Virus record (IMG/VR): IMGVR_UViG_3300000576_000012
Span: 1 to 30,060 of that record
DNA from: a virus
Strand: one strand, 5' to 3'
Length of the DNA stretch: 30,060 nt
The notes beneath the pieces were generated by a model. It was not told where the DNA came from. It ran no database searches and saw nothing but the letters and a program-made list of their open reading frames with translations. Made by a program: the position numbers and the translations under genes. Below, piece by piece: positions 23,615 through 30,060 of this stretch. Positions within the stretch are counted from its first letter, which is position 1, and every line of letters starts with the position of its first letter.

Positions 23615-25267
23615 ATGCTAAATGAAACCGAAACAAAAATATTTTTAGAAAAGCACAATTGGATTTCTTACAGTAACAGATTAAAAGCTCAGCATCTGGA
23701 TTTAATTGAATATTTGAACTCAAAATATCCGCATAAAAGAATATCAGAGCAACTGTGGTTATATGTCAACAATCATAATAGTCCACCCACTTGTTTAGTT
23801 TGTGATAAGCCTTCACGATTTAAGAATATCAAATTAGGCTATTCTGATTTCTGTGGATCAAAAACGTGTTTCTCTCAATACCGAAAAGCAAACAGCAAAA
23901 GTGCAGCTGCGATTGCAAACCAATCAGTGAATCCCCCGCAGTGTAAGCACCCACAATGTGAAAAACCAGTGAAAAAGAACTCACAAGGTCTTTGGAGATC
24001 GTATTGTAGTTTTGAGTGCAGAGGCCAACACAACTCGTTAAAAAGCAGAGACAAAGCCAGAAAAACTTGGACTGAGAAGTATGGTGTTGATCATCCAAGA
24101 AAATCATCTGAGGTGAATGAGAAATTAAAACAAAAATGGATGGATGCACATGGAGTAGACAACCCAGCAAAACTTGATTGGGTTCAAGAAAAGATGCGTG
24201 CCACTTGTTTAGAAAAATATGGCAGAGAGAATGGTGGTCACATGAATCATCATCAGCAAAATGAAAACCTTTACTTGTTGAAAGACAAGACAGAGTTGCA
24301 GAAACTGTACCCATCTAATAGTCCATGTGATATTGCTGAAATAGTTGGATGTCATATCTACACTGTGTATGAGCATTTGCGTATGCATGGGTTGACTTCT
24401 TATGGGAAATCGTCTTTTGAAAAAGAAGTAGTCAATTTTTTGGAAGATTTGGGAGTTGAAAACATAGTTGAAAATGACAGAAAGATACTTAACGGAAAGG
24501 AACTAGACATAGTTCTGCCAGACTACAATATGGCAATAGAGTGTAATGGTCTGTATTGGCACACAGAGAAATACAAAGAAGGAAAAGAGTATCATAGGCA
24601 AAAATTTTTGGAGTGTGAGCAAGCAGGAATTCAGCTACTGTCTATCTTCAATGATGCGTGGGATGACAAAAAAGAAATAGTCAAGAGCATCATTAGACAC
24701 AAGATTGGCAAGAGCGGTAGACGAATATTTGCAAGAAAATGCACGCTAAAAAGAGTGAACAACAGAGACCTCAAACAGTTTTTGAATAGCAATCACATCC
24801 AAGGGTTTGTTGGTGCATCTTATGCATACGCTTTGTTTTACCATCAAGAGATAGTTGCAGTGATGACTTTTTCTTCTCCAAGATCAGGGATCGGTAAAAA
24901 TATAGAGAATTGCTACGAAATTGTGAGATATGCATCTTCTGTACCAGTAGTTGGTGGTGCAAGCAAATTACTTTCTAACTTTACCCGAGATCATTCACCA
25001 TCAGTGATAGTTTCTTACAGTGACAACGAGTGGAGCACTGGGGATTTGTATCTGAAATTAGGCTTTGAACTTGATAGAGAGTTGCCTGCTAGTTACAGTT
25101 ATTTGGCACCTGGTGGGAGAAAAATGTATCATCGTTACAGATTCGCAAAGCATCAATTGGTGAAAGAAGGTTTTGATCCAAGCAAAACAGAAAAACAAAT
25201 AATGCAAGAACGTAATTTTCTGAGAGTTTGGAATTGTGGGAAGCGAACTTGGAAACTTACACTGTGA
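23615..25267 (+). CDS. Homing-type endonuclease 1 (Vsr-like, EDxHD family)
   Basis: This 550-residue protein has, in order: two Cys-rich zinc-finger segments (CLVCDK...CGSKTC; CKHPQCEK...YCSFEC); KYGVDHP-type repeats common in phage homing enzymes; a helix-turn-helix (CDIAEIVGCHIYTVYEHLR); and a Vsr-like nuclease core (FEKEVVNFL, KELDIVLP, IECNGLYWHTE, then YHRQKFLECEQAGIQLLSIF). A C-terminal domain follows with a GNAT-like pattern (VGGASKL...SYSDNEWSTGDLYLKLGFE) ending VWNCGKRTW. It stands alone between gp23 and unrelated genes, a typical site for a free-standing homing enzyme targeting a conserved late gene. Domain names rest on pattern recall. Confidence 0.82.
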   Translation: MLNETETKIFLEKHNWISYSNRLKAQHLDLIEYLNSKYPHKRISEQLWLYVNNHNSPPTCLVCDKPSRFKNIKLGYSDFCGSKTCFSQYRKANSKSAAAIANQSVNPPQCKHPQCEKPVKKNSQGLWRSYCSFECRGQHNSLKSRDKARKTWTEKYGVDHPRKSSEVNEKLKQKWMDAHGVDNPAKLDWVQEKMRATCLEKYGRENGGHMNHHQQNENLYLLKDKTELQKLYPSNSPCDIAEIVGCHIYTVYEHLRMHGLTSYGKSSFEKEVVNFLEDLGVENIVENDRKILNGKELDIVLPDYNMAIECNGLYWHTEKYKEGKEYHRQKFLECEQAGIQLLSIFNDAWDDKKEIVKSIIRHKIGKSGRRIFARKCTLKRVNNRDLKQFLNSNHIQGFVGASYAYALFYHQEIVAVMTFSSPRSGIGKNIENCYEIVRYASSVPVVGGASKLLSNFTRDHSPSVIVSYSDNEWSTGDLYLKLGFELDRELPASYSYLAPGGRKMYHRYRFAKHQLVKEGFDPSKTEKQIMQERNFLRVWNCGKRTWKLTL

Positions 25268-25283
25268 AAGGTTTTTTTCTGCC

Positions 25284-25300
25284 TATAAATGTTGTATAAT
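25284..25300 (+). promoter_or_regulatory. Late-type promoter plus TATAAT, endonuclease 2
   Basis: TATAAATG (25284-25291) and TATAAT (25295-25300) repeat the layout at 23579-23595, including the preceding T tract and GCC. The ATG at 25289 lies inside this element. Confidence 0.55.
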
Positions 25301-25312
25301 ATACAAGGGGGT

Positions 25313-26737
25313 TTGTCACGGCAAGAAATAGAAAAACTCGTTAAAGACTATCCAAAACACTATGTTCAAAAAACAAAAGCCAACAGTGAACTGAGAGAGT
25401 GGGTAGAAAGTAATCATACTGTAGATTGTGATCACTGGCCTACCATGATCTACTCCGCTATTAATAACGTTAGTAACATATGTGAAAAAGGAAAATCGCA
25501 AACCATAAAAAGAATATCTCTTGGATTTACTGGTTGTGGACCCGCAAGAGACTGCGAATGTACACGCGACAAAATAGCCAGTAAAACAAAAGAGTCACTT
25601 CGTGAACTACTGACTGAAAAAAAACAATCAGCCAACGAGAAAAGAAAAGCCACGATGGTTGAAAAATACGGGTATGAATTCAATAGTCAGCGCCCAGACA
25701 TACACCATGTCTGGTGCAAACCCAAAATGAATGAACAAACTCACACACTGTTATCTGATCCAGAGTGGGTTGAGGATCAGTATGTAGTGCAAAGAAAATC
25801 TCTGACTGAAATAAGTAACGAACTAGGTGTGTACTATGGAACAGTGGGTGAGTATGTTAGAAAACATGGCTTTCATGTTAGGAGGGTTGTTAACCAATCT
25901 ATAGTGGAAAAGCAAGTAGCTGATTTTTTGAACGATATTGGGGTTGAGTACGCTACAAGTGACTGGGACACTCTTGATACAAAAGAGTTAGATATTGTAG
26001 TCCCATCTAAGAACTTGGCAATAGAAGTCAATGGTCTATATTGGCATAGTTATCACCCAAGTGGTGAATGTAAAGAAGACAAGTATCGTCATTTGTGTAA
26101 AACAAACGAAGCGGAGTCCAAAAACATCAATCTGGTGCACATAACAGACTGGGAGTGGAATAATAGACAGACGGCTGTGAAGTCACTTCTACAAAGCCAG
26201 TTGAAGTTAAACAAAAAAATAGGAGCCAGGAAAACAAAACTATTAGAAGTTTCTGCCAGTCAATGTAGAAACTTTTTAAACGAAAATCACACACAAGGAT
26301 TTGCTCCTGCCAAAAAACATATTGTGCTTGTCCATGATGACAAGATAGTTATGGCGTGTAGCATCGGTAAGAATCGTTTTTCTAAAAATAGCTACGACGA
26401 AGTGATTAGACTAGCCACAGCACAAGGTGTTACTGTAGTTGGTGGGCTGAGCAAAATCATAAAACATTTAGATTCACCACTGGTAAGCTACGTTGACAGA
26501 GACAAGTTTAATGGTAGTGGATATGAGTCAGTTGGGTTTGTGCGTAGAAAAACCACTAGTCCAGGTTATTTTTGGACTGACGGTAATGTTCCAATATCAA
26601 GATATCGTTGTCAAAAGCACAGATTATCAAAATGGCTTACAAGTTATGACAGTGAAAAATCAGAAAGTGATAATATGTTCTATGCTGGTTATAGAAGATA
26701 TTGGAACTGTGGTAACTGGGTGTATGTATTGGAGTGA
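25313..26737 (+). CDS. Homing-type endonuclease 2 (Vsr-like), paralogue of 1
   Basis: From TTG 25313 this is 474 residues (482 from ATG 25289). I prefer TTG because ATG 25289 lies within the promoter, and AAGGGGG sits just before the TTG; this start is uncertain. It shares with endonuclease 1 a helix-turn-helix (LTEISNELGVYYGTVGEYV), the nuclease core (VEKQVADFLNDIG, KELDIVVP, IEVNGLYWHSY, then KYRHLCKTNEAESKNINLVH) and the C-terminal GNAT-like domain (VVGGLSKI...SYVDRDKFNGSGYESVGF) ending YWNCGNWVY. The N-terminal zinc fingers are missing or diverged (a CGPARDCEC remains). Identity is modest, so the pair is an old duplication or two separate arrivals. Confidence 0.8.
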   Translation: MSRQEIEKLVKDYPKHYVQKTKANSELREWVESNHTVDCDHWPTMIYSAINNVSNICEKGKSQTIKRISLGFTGCGPARDCECTRDKIASKTKESLRELLTEKKQSANEKRKATMVEKYGYEFNSQRPDIHHVWCKPKMNEQTHTLLSDPEWVEDQYVVQRKSLTEISNELGVYYGTVGEYVRKHGFHVRRVVNQSIVEKQVADFLNDIGVEYATSDWDTLDTKELDIVVPSKNLAIEVNGLYWHSYHPSGECKEDKYRHLCKTNEAESKNINLVHITDWEWNNRQTAVKSLLQSQLKLNKKIGARKTKLLEVSASQCRNFLNENHTQGFAPAKKHIVLVHDDKIVMACSIGKNRFSKNSYDEVIRLATAQGVTVVGGLSKIIKHLDSPLVSYVDRDKFNGSGYESVGFVRRKTTSPGYFWTDGNVPISRYRCQKHRLSKWLTSYDSEKSESDNMFYAGYRRYWNCGNWVYVLE

Positions 26738-26760
26738 AAGCCCACCTCGTGTGGGCTTTC
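26737..26760 (+). terminator. Terminator after endonuclease 2
   Basis: AAAGCCCAC (26737-26745) pairs with GTGGGCTTT (26751-26759), nearly identical to the hairpin after gp23. The T run is short (CTTTC), so termination may be weaker. It also faces the end of the leftward operon and could serve both. Confidence 0.75.
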
Positions 26761-26770
26761 TGTAGAGGTC

Positions 26771-27178
26771 TTAACTTGATTTGAAGTTCTTTAATTTCAT
26801 TCTTCCCCTGATATAGTGGAGGTTGTTTAGTTTTTTTTGGTATTGTATTTCTTTGACTGTTCTGTAGTCATTCAGTAAATCTTGTTGTTCTTTTGTTTTG
26901 AATTTTGTTTTGCATATATGTGTTAGTCCCTTTACTTCTTCTTTGGTCATTTCAGCGAGATGAAATTTTTTGAATGTTTCATCAAAATAATGTGTATCAG
27001 TTATGAACCAACATTTTCCATCTACCTCAAACCAAGAAAGATCACCGTACTTGTACAGTCCATTCCTATGTAGTATGGGCAAAGATTTCTTGTAATGATG
27101 TGAATGATTATTCAGTAAAATAGTTCTAACATTGGGAATAGTCATCCATTTGCACAGCTTTAGGACCTTAAGATTCAT
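26771..27178 (-). CDS. Unknown protein, last gene of the small-gene operon
   Basis: This 135-residue basic protein is not recognised. It has a Lys/His-rich start (NHSHHYKKSLPILH) and a central beta-like part (YGDLSWFEVDGKCWFITDTHYF). Charged helices with an LTHICKTKFKTKEQQDLLNDY segment follow. It is not an obvious member of the five-gene paralogous array upstream, though the YGDLSWFEVDG strand could be a distant relative of their core. The AAAGGA overlapping the previous stop is about 13 nt from its ATG. A second in-frame ATG at 27145 is an alternative start. Confidence 0.6.
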   Translation of the reverse strand: MNLKVLKLCKWMTIPNVRTILLNNHSHHYKKSLPILHRNGLYKYGDLSWFEVDGKCWFITDTHYFDETFKKFHLAEMTKEEVKGLTHICKTKFKTKEQQDLLNDYRTVKEIQYQKKLNNLHYIRGRMKLKNFKSS

Positions 27179-27186
27179 TGGAAGTG

Positions 27187-27519
27187 CTATCCTTTGTCCT
27201 TTGCTTCTTCCAGAAGGTTATCAATTTGTTCTTGTGTCAATTCAATACAATTGACTTTTTTGTCTAACTGGCGTCTTAGTGTGGTATAGAGTTCATGTAC
27301 ATGCACTATGGAACCATGTGTGCACCAGTTGTAGACATCACCCCTGGTCATGTGAGTTCTCCAGTTCACCACACTTGAGTTAGGACTTATGTCTTGTAAG
27401 TCTAAGTATGCGTAGTGTATGGTCCATATGTCTTTTTTGCGAATTCCGTAATTGCCATCTTTGAACTTAACAATTGTTGGTTGCTCTTGCTTCAACATCT
27501 GTTTCAACATTTTAACCAT
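27187..27519 (-). CDS. Paralogous small protein, array copy E
   Basis: This 110-residue protein carries the array core: PTIVKFKDGNYGIRKK (about residues 14-29), YLDLQD, VVNWR, and VYNWCTHGSI, then a charged helix LTQEQIDNLLEEAK. The family is not one I recognise. The pattern of short strands with invariant Gly, Arg, Asp, Trp and Cys suggests a compact beta fold with a C-terminal helix. AAGGAAGG lies before its ATG inside the preceding gene. It is downstream in the operon led from 28842. Confidence 0.75.
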   Translation of the reverse strand: MVKMLKQMLKQEQPTIVKFKDGNYGIRKKDIWTIHYAYLDLQDISPNSSVVNWRTHMTRGDVYNWCTHGSIVHVHELYTTLRRQLDKKVNCIELTQEQIDNLLEEAKDKG

Positions 27520-27527
27520 TTTGTCTA

Positions 27528-27824
27528 TTACCTTCCTTTTAATCTTTCTGTGAAAAGTTCTTTATTTACTTCATCTTCGGTCATACCAGAAGGTTTCACT
27601 TTTTTGTGTTGTAGCTTGTTATAGATTCCATACACAACACCGATGCTACTTTCTGTACACCATGATGAATATGCAGGAATTAATACCACTCTCCAGTTGA
27701 TTTCATTTCTTGAACTTTTGAAGTCCTTTATGTCCAAGTAAGTGAACCACGGAATTGATATGCTAAATTTTCTAATACCGTAATTTCCATCGCTGAATTT
27801 AACAATTCTAAGCTTTTTAATCAT
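27528..27824 (-). CDS. Paralogous small protein, array copy D
   Basis: This 98-residue protein, the shortest copy, keeps RIVKFSDGNYGIRK, TYLDIKD, EINWR and SSWCTESSI, then the helix MTEDEVNKELF. The N-terminal extension is reduced to five residues, so the core starts at the KFSDG strand. It starts 3 nt after the stop of copy C, with AAAGGATG as ribosome-binding site. Confidence 0.75.
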   Translation of the reverse strand: MIKKLRIVKFSDGNYGIRKFSISIPWFTYLDIKDFKSSRNEINWRVVLIPAYSSWCTESSIGVVYGIYNKLQHKKVKPSGMTEDEVNKELFTERLKGR

Positions 27825-27827
27825 GGT

Positions 27828-28163
27828 TCATCCTTTTAATTTTTCACAAAACACTAGCTTATTGATTTCTTCTTCACTTAACCTTGATGAAATCACGGAT
27901 TTTTTTTGTTTTTCGCACAATTTTTTGTGTACTTTATGTACTATATCAAAGTCTGAGTGTGTGCACCATGAATATATACTATCAAGGTTAATACTCACTC
28001 TCCAGGTCACTTCACTTTGATTAGTATCTGTGAAATCCATAATATCTAAAAATATATAAGAACTTGTGAGACGTTCTTTTTTTCTAATTCCATATTTTCC
28101 ATCTGAAAATTTCACAATTGATGGATTCTCATGTCTGAAGTATTCAATGGCTTTTTTAATCAT
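27828..28163 (-). CDS. Paralogous small protein, array copy C
   Basis: This 111-residue protein has NPSIVKFSDGKYGIRKK, FLDIMD, EVTWR, IYSWCTHSDF and the helix RLSEEEINKLVF. It begins 6 nt after copy B. Close spacing and a shared C-terminal helix (xExEIxK) across copies imply descent by tandem duplication. Confidence 0.75.
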   Translation of the reverse strand: MIKKAIEYFRHENPSIVKFSDGKYGIRKKERLTSSYIFLDIMDFTDTNQSEVTWRVSINLDSIYSWCTHSDFDIVHKVHKKLCEKQKKSVISSRLSEEEINKLVFCEKLKG

Positions 28164-28169
28164 GCTCTG

Positions 28170-28478
28170 CTATCTCTTGTTGTCTTTTTCATCATTTAGT
28201 TCTTTCAGTATTTCTTTTTCAGACATAACTTTGACTTTTGTTATTTTTTTATCTAGTACATTTTTTAGTGCTGTATTAGCTTCTGTGATACTACTTGTTG
28301 TGCACCAAGAATACACACGCGGACAGCTGATGCGAGTACGCCAGTTCACTTCATTGCTGTTAAGCTGGTTGTCCGTGATATCTAAGTATGCAGAGAAGAA
28401 AAGCAGTCTTTTTCTGATCCCGTAATTGCCATCAGCAAACTTCACTATGGATGGTTTTTTTCTGATGAATTTGAACAT
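28170..28478 (-). CDS. Paralogous small protein, array copy B
   Basis: This 102-residue protein has KPSIVKFADGNYGIRKR, YLDITD, EVNWR, VYSWCTTSSI and the helix MSEKEILKEL, making it close to the family consensus. It is separated from copy A's stop by a single base. Function is unknown; basic N-terminus, no membrane segment. Confidence 0.75.
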   Translation of the reverse strand: MFKFIRKKPSIVKFADGNYGIRKRLLFFSAYLDITDNQLNSNEVNWRTRISCPRVYSWCTTSSITEANTALKNVLDKKITKVKVMSEKEILKELNDEKDNKR

Positions 28479-28479
28479 G

Positions 28480-28842
28480 TCATTCCCCCTTAGTCTTCTT
28501 TAGTCTTGTTGTGAACAAAAGCCGTTTTAGATCCTCTTTTGATACAGGAGTAGAAGATACTTGATTGTGTTGTAGTTCTTGGTACGTATCAAATGCTTTT
28601 TTAGTAGCAACAACACAAACATTTGAACAGCAAGAGTGAACTCTGTCACACGTGAGATTTGACCTCCAGTTAATTTCTTTGCTTTCTTGAGCATCAATGA
28701 GATCCAAATACTTGTACTCTTTTTCAAATCTAGTCTTTTTTCTGATTCTGTATCTTTCTTCTTGGAATTGTACGATTACAGGTTCTTCTTCAGTTAAGAA
28801 GAGATTTACTTTAACAAACTGGTCTTTCAGAATAGCAAACAT
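28480..28842 (-). CDS. Paralogous small protein, array copy A (divergent)
   Basis: This 120-residue protein is first in the operon. It keeps EPVIVQFQEERYRIRKK, YLDLID, EINWR and VHSCCSN, but the DGxYG turn has become EERYR and the WCT motif is CCS. Either this copy has a specialised role or it is drifting. It lies 6-25 nt below a 5' stem-loop and a good sigma-70 promoter, so it should be expressed early. The C-terminal helix VSKEDLKRLLF matches the other copies. Confidence 0.75.
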   Translation of the reverse strand: MFAILKDQFVKVNLFLTEEEPVIVQFQEERYRIRKKTRFEKEYKYLDLIDAQESKEINWRSNLTCDRVHSCCSNVCVVATKKAFDTYQELQHNQVSSTPVSKEDLKRLLFTTRLKKTKGE

Positions 28843-28847
28843 AGTCT

Positions 28848-28867
28848 ACTCGCTCTTTTGTGCGAGT
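28848..28867 (-). promoter_or_regulatory. 5'-terminal stem-loop of the array operon
   Basis: ACTCGC pairs with GCGAGT around an 8-nt loop, starting about 4 nt after the -10 element and ending 5 nt before the ATG at 28842. It may stabilise the message or mask the ribosome-binding site. Confidence 0.55.
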
Positions 28868-28871
28868 GAAG

Positions 28872-28900
28872 ATCATAGCATATTACAGAAATGATTTCAA
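28872..28900 (-). promoter_or_regulatory. Sigma-70 promoter for the paralogue array
   Basis: On the minus strand TTGAAA (28900-28895) and TATGAT (28877-28872) are exactly 17 nt apart. It overlaps the 3' end of the toxin-like gene, so it sits inside a continuous leftward gene row and gives the array its own early-type start. Confidence 0.75.
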
Positions 28901-29286
28901 CCGGTATGAGAATTTGTGTGATTCTGCTCAAGCTCAGATAGCTTTCTTGCCATCTGCTTTTGTTTTTTGATGTTTGCAGGTTGACCAGTGCCAAGTTGCG
29001 CATGAGAAAACACACCAATGAGTTTTACGACTGTTGGATTTTTGCCAGATAGCTCATATACGATTGAAAGGTCTTGCGTCAAGTGTGCTTTTCGAGCTTT
29101 AGGGAGTGCTTTTTTGTACACACCCCCTGATGTGAAGTGTTGGTCTTTTGCACCAAATGGTTCGAGAGGGTTATTTTGTTTAGTCTTTATGAAGTCTGTA
29201 ACTTTGTTTTCGACACCTGGTGTGTCTTGCATTGCTTTGCTTAGTGATTCAGTCCACAGACTTCCTTTTACGAACTGCACAGACAT
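28897..29286 (-). CDS. RelE/YafQ-like putative toxin
   Basis: This 129-residue protein has a C-terminal half that resembles RelE-superfamily mRNA interferases: KARKAHLTQDLSIVYEL, then a strand VVKLIGVFSHAQLGTG, as in YafQ-type HLxxDLxLIY and GxHSxLF. The sequence FGAKDQHF and GTGQPAN recur in unnamed proteins of marine T4-like phages (from memory). Its ATG overlaps the stop of the 62-residue upstream gene by one base, the coupled order of antitoxin then toxin. Typical catalytic residues cannot be assigned with certainty, so it may be a domesticated relative with another role. Confidence 0.55.
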   Translation of the reverse strand: MSVQFVKGSLWTESLSKAMQDTPGVENKVTDFIKTKQNNPLEPFGAKDQHFTSGGVYKKALPKARKAHLTQDLSIVYELSGKNPTVVKLIGVFSHAQLGTGQPANIKKQKQMARKLSELEQNHTNSHTG

Positions 29287-29474
29287 TAGAAACTATTGCT
29301 CATTGATTGAATTTCTTCAATGATCTGATCACCAGTGAAAGGACCTTCGCCTGCCTCACGAGAGCTTTTGATGATTGCCATCATGTCGTCATCGGAGAAC
29401 TCAGTATCGTTGGTCGCTTCTACATATTCACGAAGTTCTTGTTCGCTATTTTGAATCAGATCAAGAGTGTTCAT
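29286..29474 (-). CDS. Small acidic protein, putative antitoxin
   Basis: This 62-residue acidic protein (NDTEFSDDDMMAIIKSSREA and a C-terminal helix IIEEIQSMS) is placed and sized like the antitoxin of a type II pair, with a one-base stop/start overlap to the RelE-like gene. No DNA-binding motif is visible, so operator binding is not supported by sequence. AAGGA precedes its ATG. It is expressed from a consensus sigma-70 promoter with a palindrome in the spacer. Confidence 0.5.
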   Translation of the reverse strand: MNTLDLIQNSEQELREYVEATNDTEFSDDDMMAIIKSSREAGEGPFTGDQIIEEIQSMSNSF

Positions 29475-29534
29475 AAGTGTTTTCCTTTATTGGCTTGTGA
29501 CTATGTATTTACCGCTTTTTCATTCTATGTGAGT

Positions 29535-29563
29535 ATTATATCACCTGTAACAGGCCTTGTCAA
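29535..29563 (-). promoter_or_regulatory. Consensus sigma-70 promoter with palindromic spacer
   Basis: On the minus strand TTGACA (29563-29558) and TATAAT (29540-29535) are both perfect and 17 nt apart. Within the spacer, CCTGT-A-ACAGG (29544-29554) is an 11-bp palindrome placed like an operator that would block polymerase. It drives the 29474-28897 pair. Confidence 0.88.
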
Positions 29564-29591
29564 CACGTGAATGTTTTGTAGAAACAATTAC

Positions 29592-30056
29592 TTAGGACGT
29601 TCCGAATAGATCGTCGAACAGTTCCTCTTCGATGGTTTTGTTAGAGCCTGTGAAGCCATAATCGTACTTTAGGCCGTCTGCACATACGATGTTTTTGTTG
29701 GCTATTTTTTTGTTTTCTTCAGTGTCGCCGGCGATTTTTAGTAGACGTGCACGACAATCTTCTGTGTTGTCCTCCATAATGTCTACCCCATACACAGAAT
29801 CGATCACAGATTGGTGTCCAAGTTCGCGTTTGATGATGGCAACGGCAGCGAGAAACTGTCCGTTGCCACAAGTTGGATCGAGGAACGTTCGTCCATCCTC
29901 AAACATATCATCAGGTAACTGTTCGAGCATTTCAAGGACCAACGCTGTTGGTGTAAACACCTCACCGAGTAGCTTTGATCGTTCTGGATCAGTAGTACGG
30001 AACCATTCAATACTTTCAGCGTGGCATAGATCTTTGATTTCTTGTGATATTTTCAT
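29592..30056 (-). CDS. N6-adenine methylase-like protein lacking motif IV
   Basis: This 154-residue protein has the start of a type I/Eco57I-like methylase: LGEVFTPTALVLEML (the F-TP segment), then motif I FLDPTCGNGQFLAAV, and GVDIMEDN (motif II acidic residue), ending KNIVCADGLKYDYGF. The catalytic (N/D)PPY motif, which normally follows that segment, is absent; the protein stops about 20 residues later with an acidic tail ELFDDLFGTS. It could be a cofactor-binding remnant, a regulator or decoy, or half of a split enzyme. The ATG is 4 bases from the window edge, so its upstream signals are not visible. Confidence 0.75.
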   Translation of the reverse strand: MKISQEIKDLCHAESIEWFRTTDPERSKLLGEVFTPTALVLEMLEQLPDDMFEDGRTFLDPTCGNGQFLAAVAIIKRELGHQSVIDSVYGVDIMEDNTEDCRARLLKIAGDTEENKKIANKNIVCADGLKYDYGFTGSNKTIEEELFDDLFGTS

Positions 30057-30060
30057 TTTA

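Noticed and set aside
1-30060. tRNA genes and CRISPR arrays
   Set aside because: No cloverleaf with a matching TTCGA arm and acceptor stem, and no regularly spaced direct repeats, were found by eye.

Overview
The window is a segment of a T4-type (contractile-tailed) phage genome, recognised by its gene set rather than by any marker of host. It carries homologues of T4 gp25, gp5 and gp53 (baseplate), gp55 (late sigma factor), gp47/gp46 (recombination nuclease), a gp26/gp51-family tail protein, a tape-measure-like protein, gp20 (portal), gp21 (prohead protease), gp22 (scaffold) and gp23 (major capsid). The order and low similarity to T4 itself suggest a distant, possibly aquatic T4-like lineage. 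There are no photosynthesis genes. Several promoters fit the bacterial sigma-70 consensus, so the host is an ordinary bacterium, but it cannot be named from this window.

Layout. 1-6410 is a leftward block of baseplate genes, interrupted by a tiny rightward early-type operon (630-1060). 6510-10147 is rightward: gp55, gp47, gp46. 10144-11666 is an accessory island with a 24-codon ORF, a leftward GIY-YIG endonuclease and a stretch of about 750 nt without genes that looks like a large structured RNA. 11667-13108 holds a small rightward gene converging on a leftward gp26-family gene. 13181-23521 is the rightward morphogenesis block: tape measure, portal with two inteins, two core proteins, protease, scaffold, capsid. 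23615-26737 holds two tandem homing-type endonucleases, each in its own promoter/terminator cassette. 26771-28842 is a leftward early-type operon of six small genes, five of them paralogues. 28897-29474 is a toxin/antitoxin-like pair behind a consensus promoter, and 29592-30056 is an N6-methylase-like gene without a visible catalytic motif.

How it works together. gp55 should direct RNA polymerase to T4-type late promoters (TATAAATA-like), and such motifs lie at sensible distances before the baseplate, gp26-like, portal and endonuclease genes. Sigma-70 promoters instead precede the small-gene operons, which suggests early expression.

Most notable points: (1) a complete -1 programmed frameshift signal (slippery A AAT TTT, 6-nt spacer, 15-bp stem-loop) at the end of the gp26-like gene, giving a 355-residue fusion next to the tape-measure gene, reminiscent of lambda gpG/gpGT; (2) a candidate giant RNA at 10777-11536 closed by nested long-range helices and containing GNRA tetraloops; (3) a tandem array of five unrecognised paralogous small proteins; (4) two related inteins in one portal gene; (5) a 26-bp inverted repeat starting at the stop codons of gp25 and the tape-measure gene, 15.4 kb apart.
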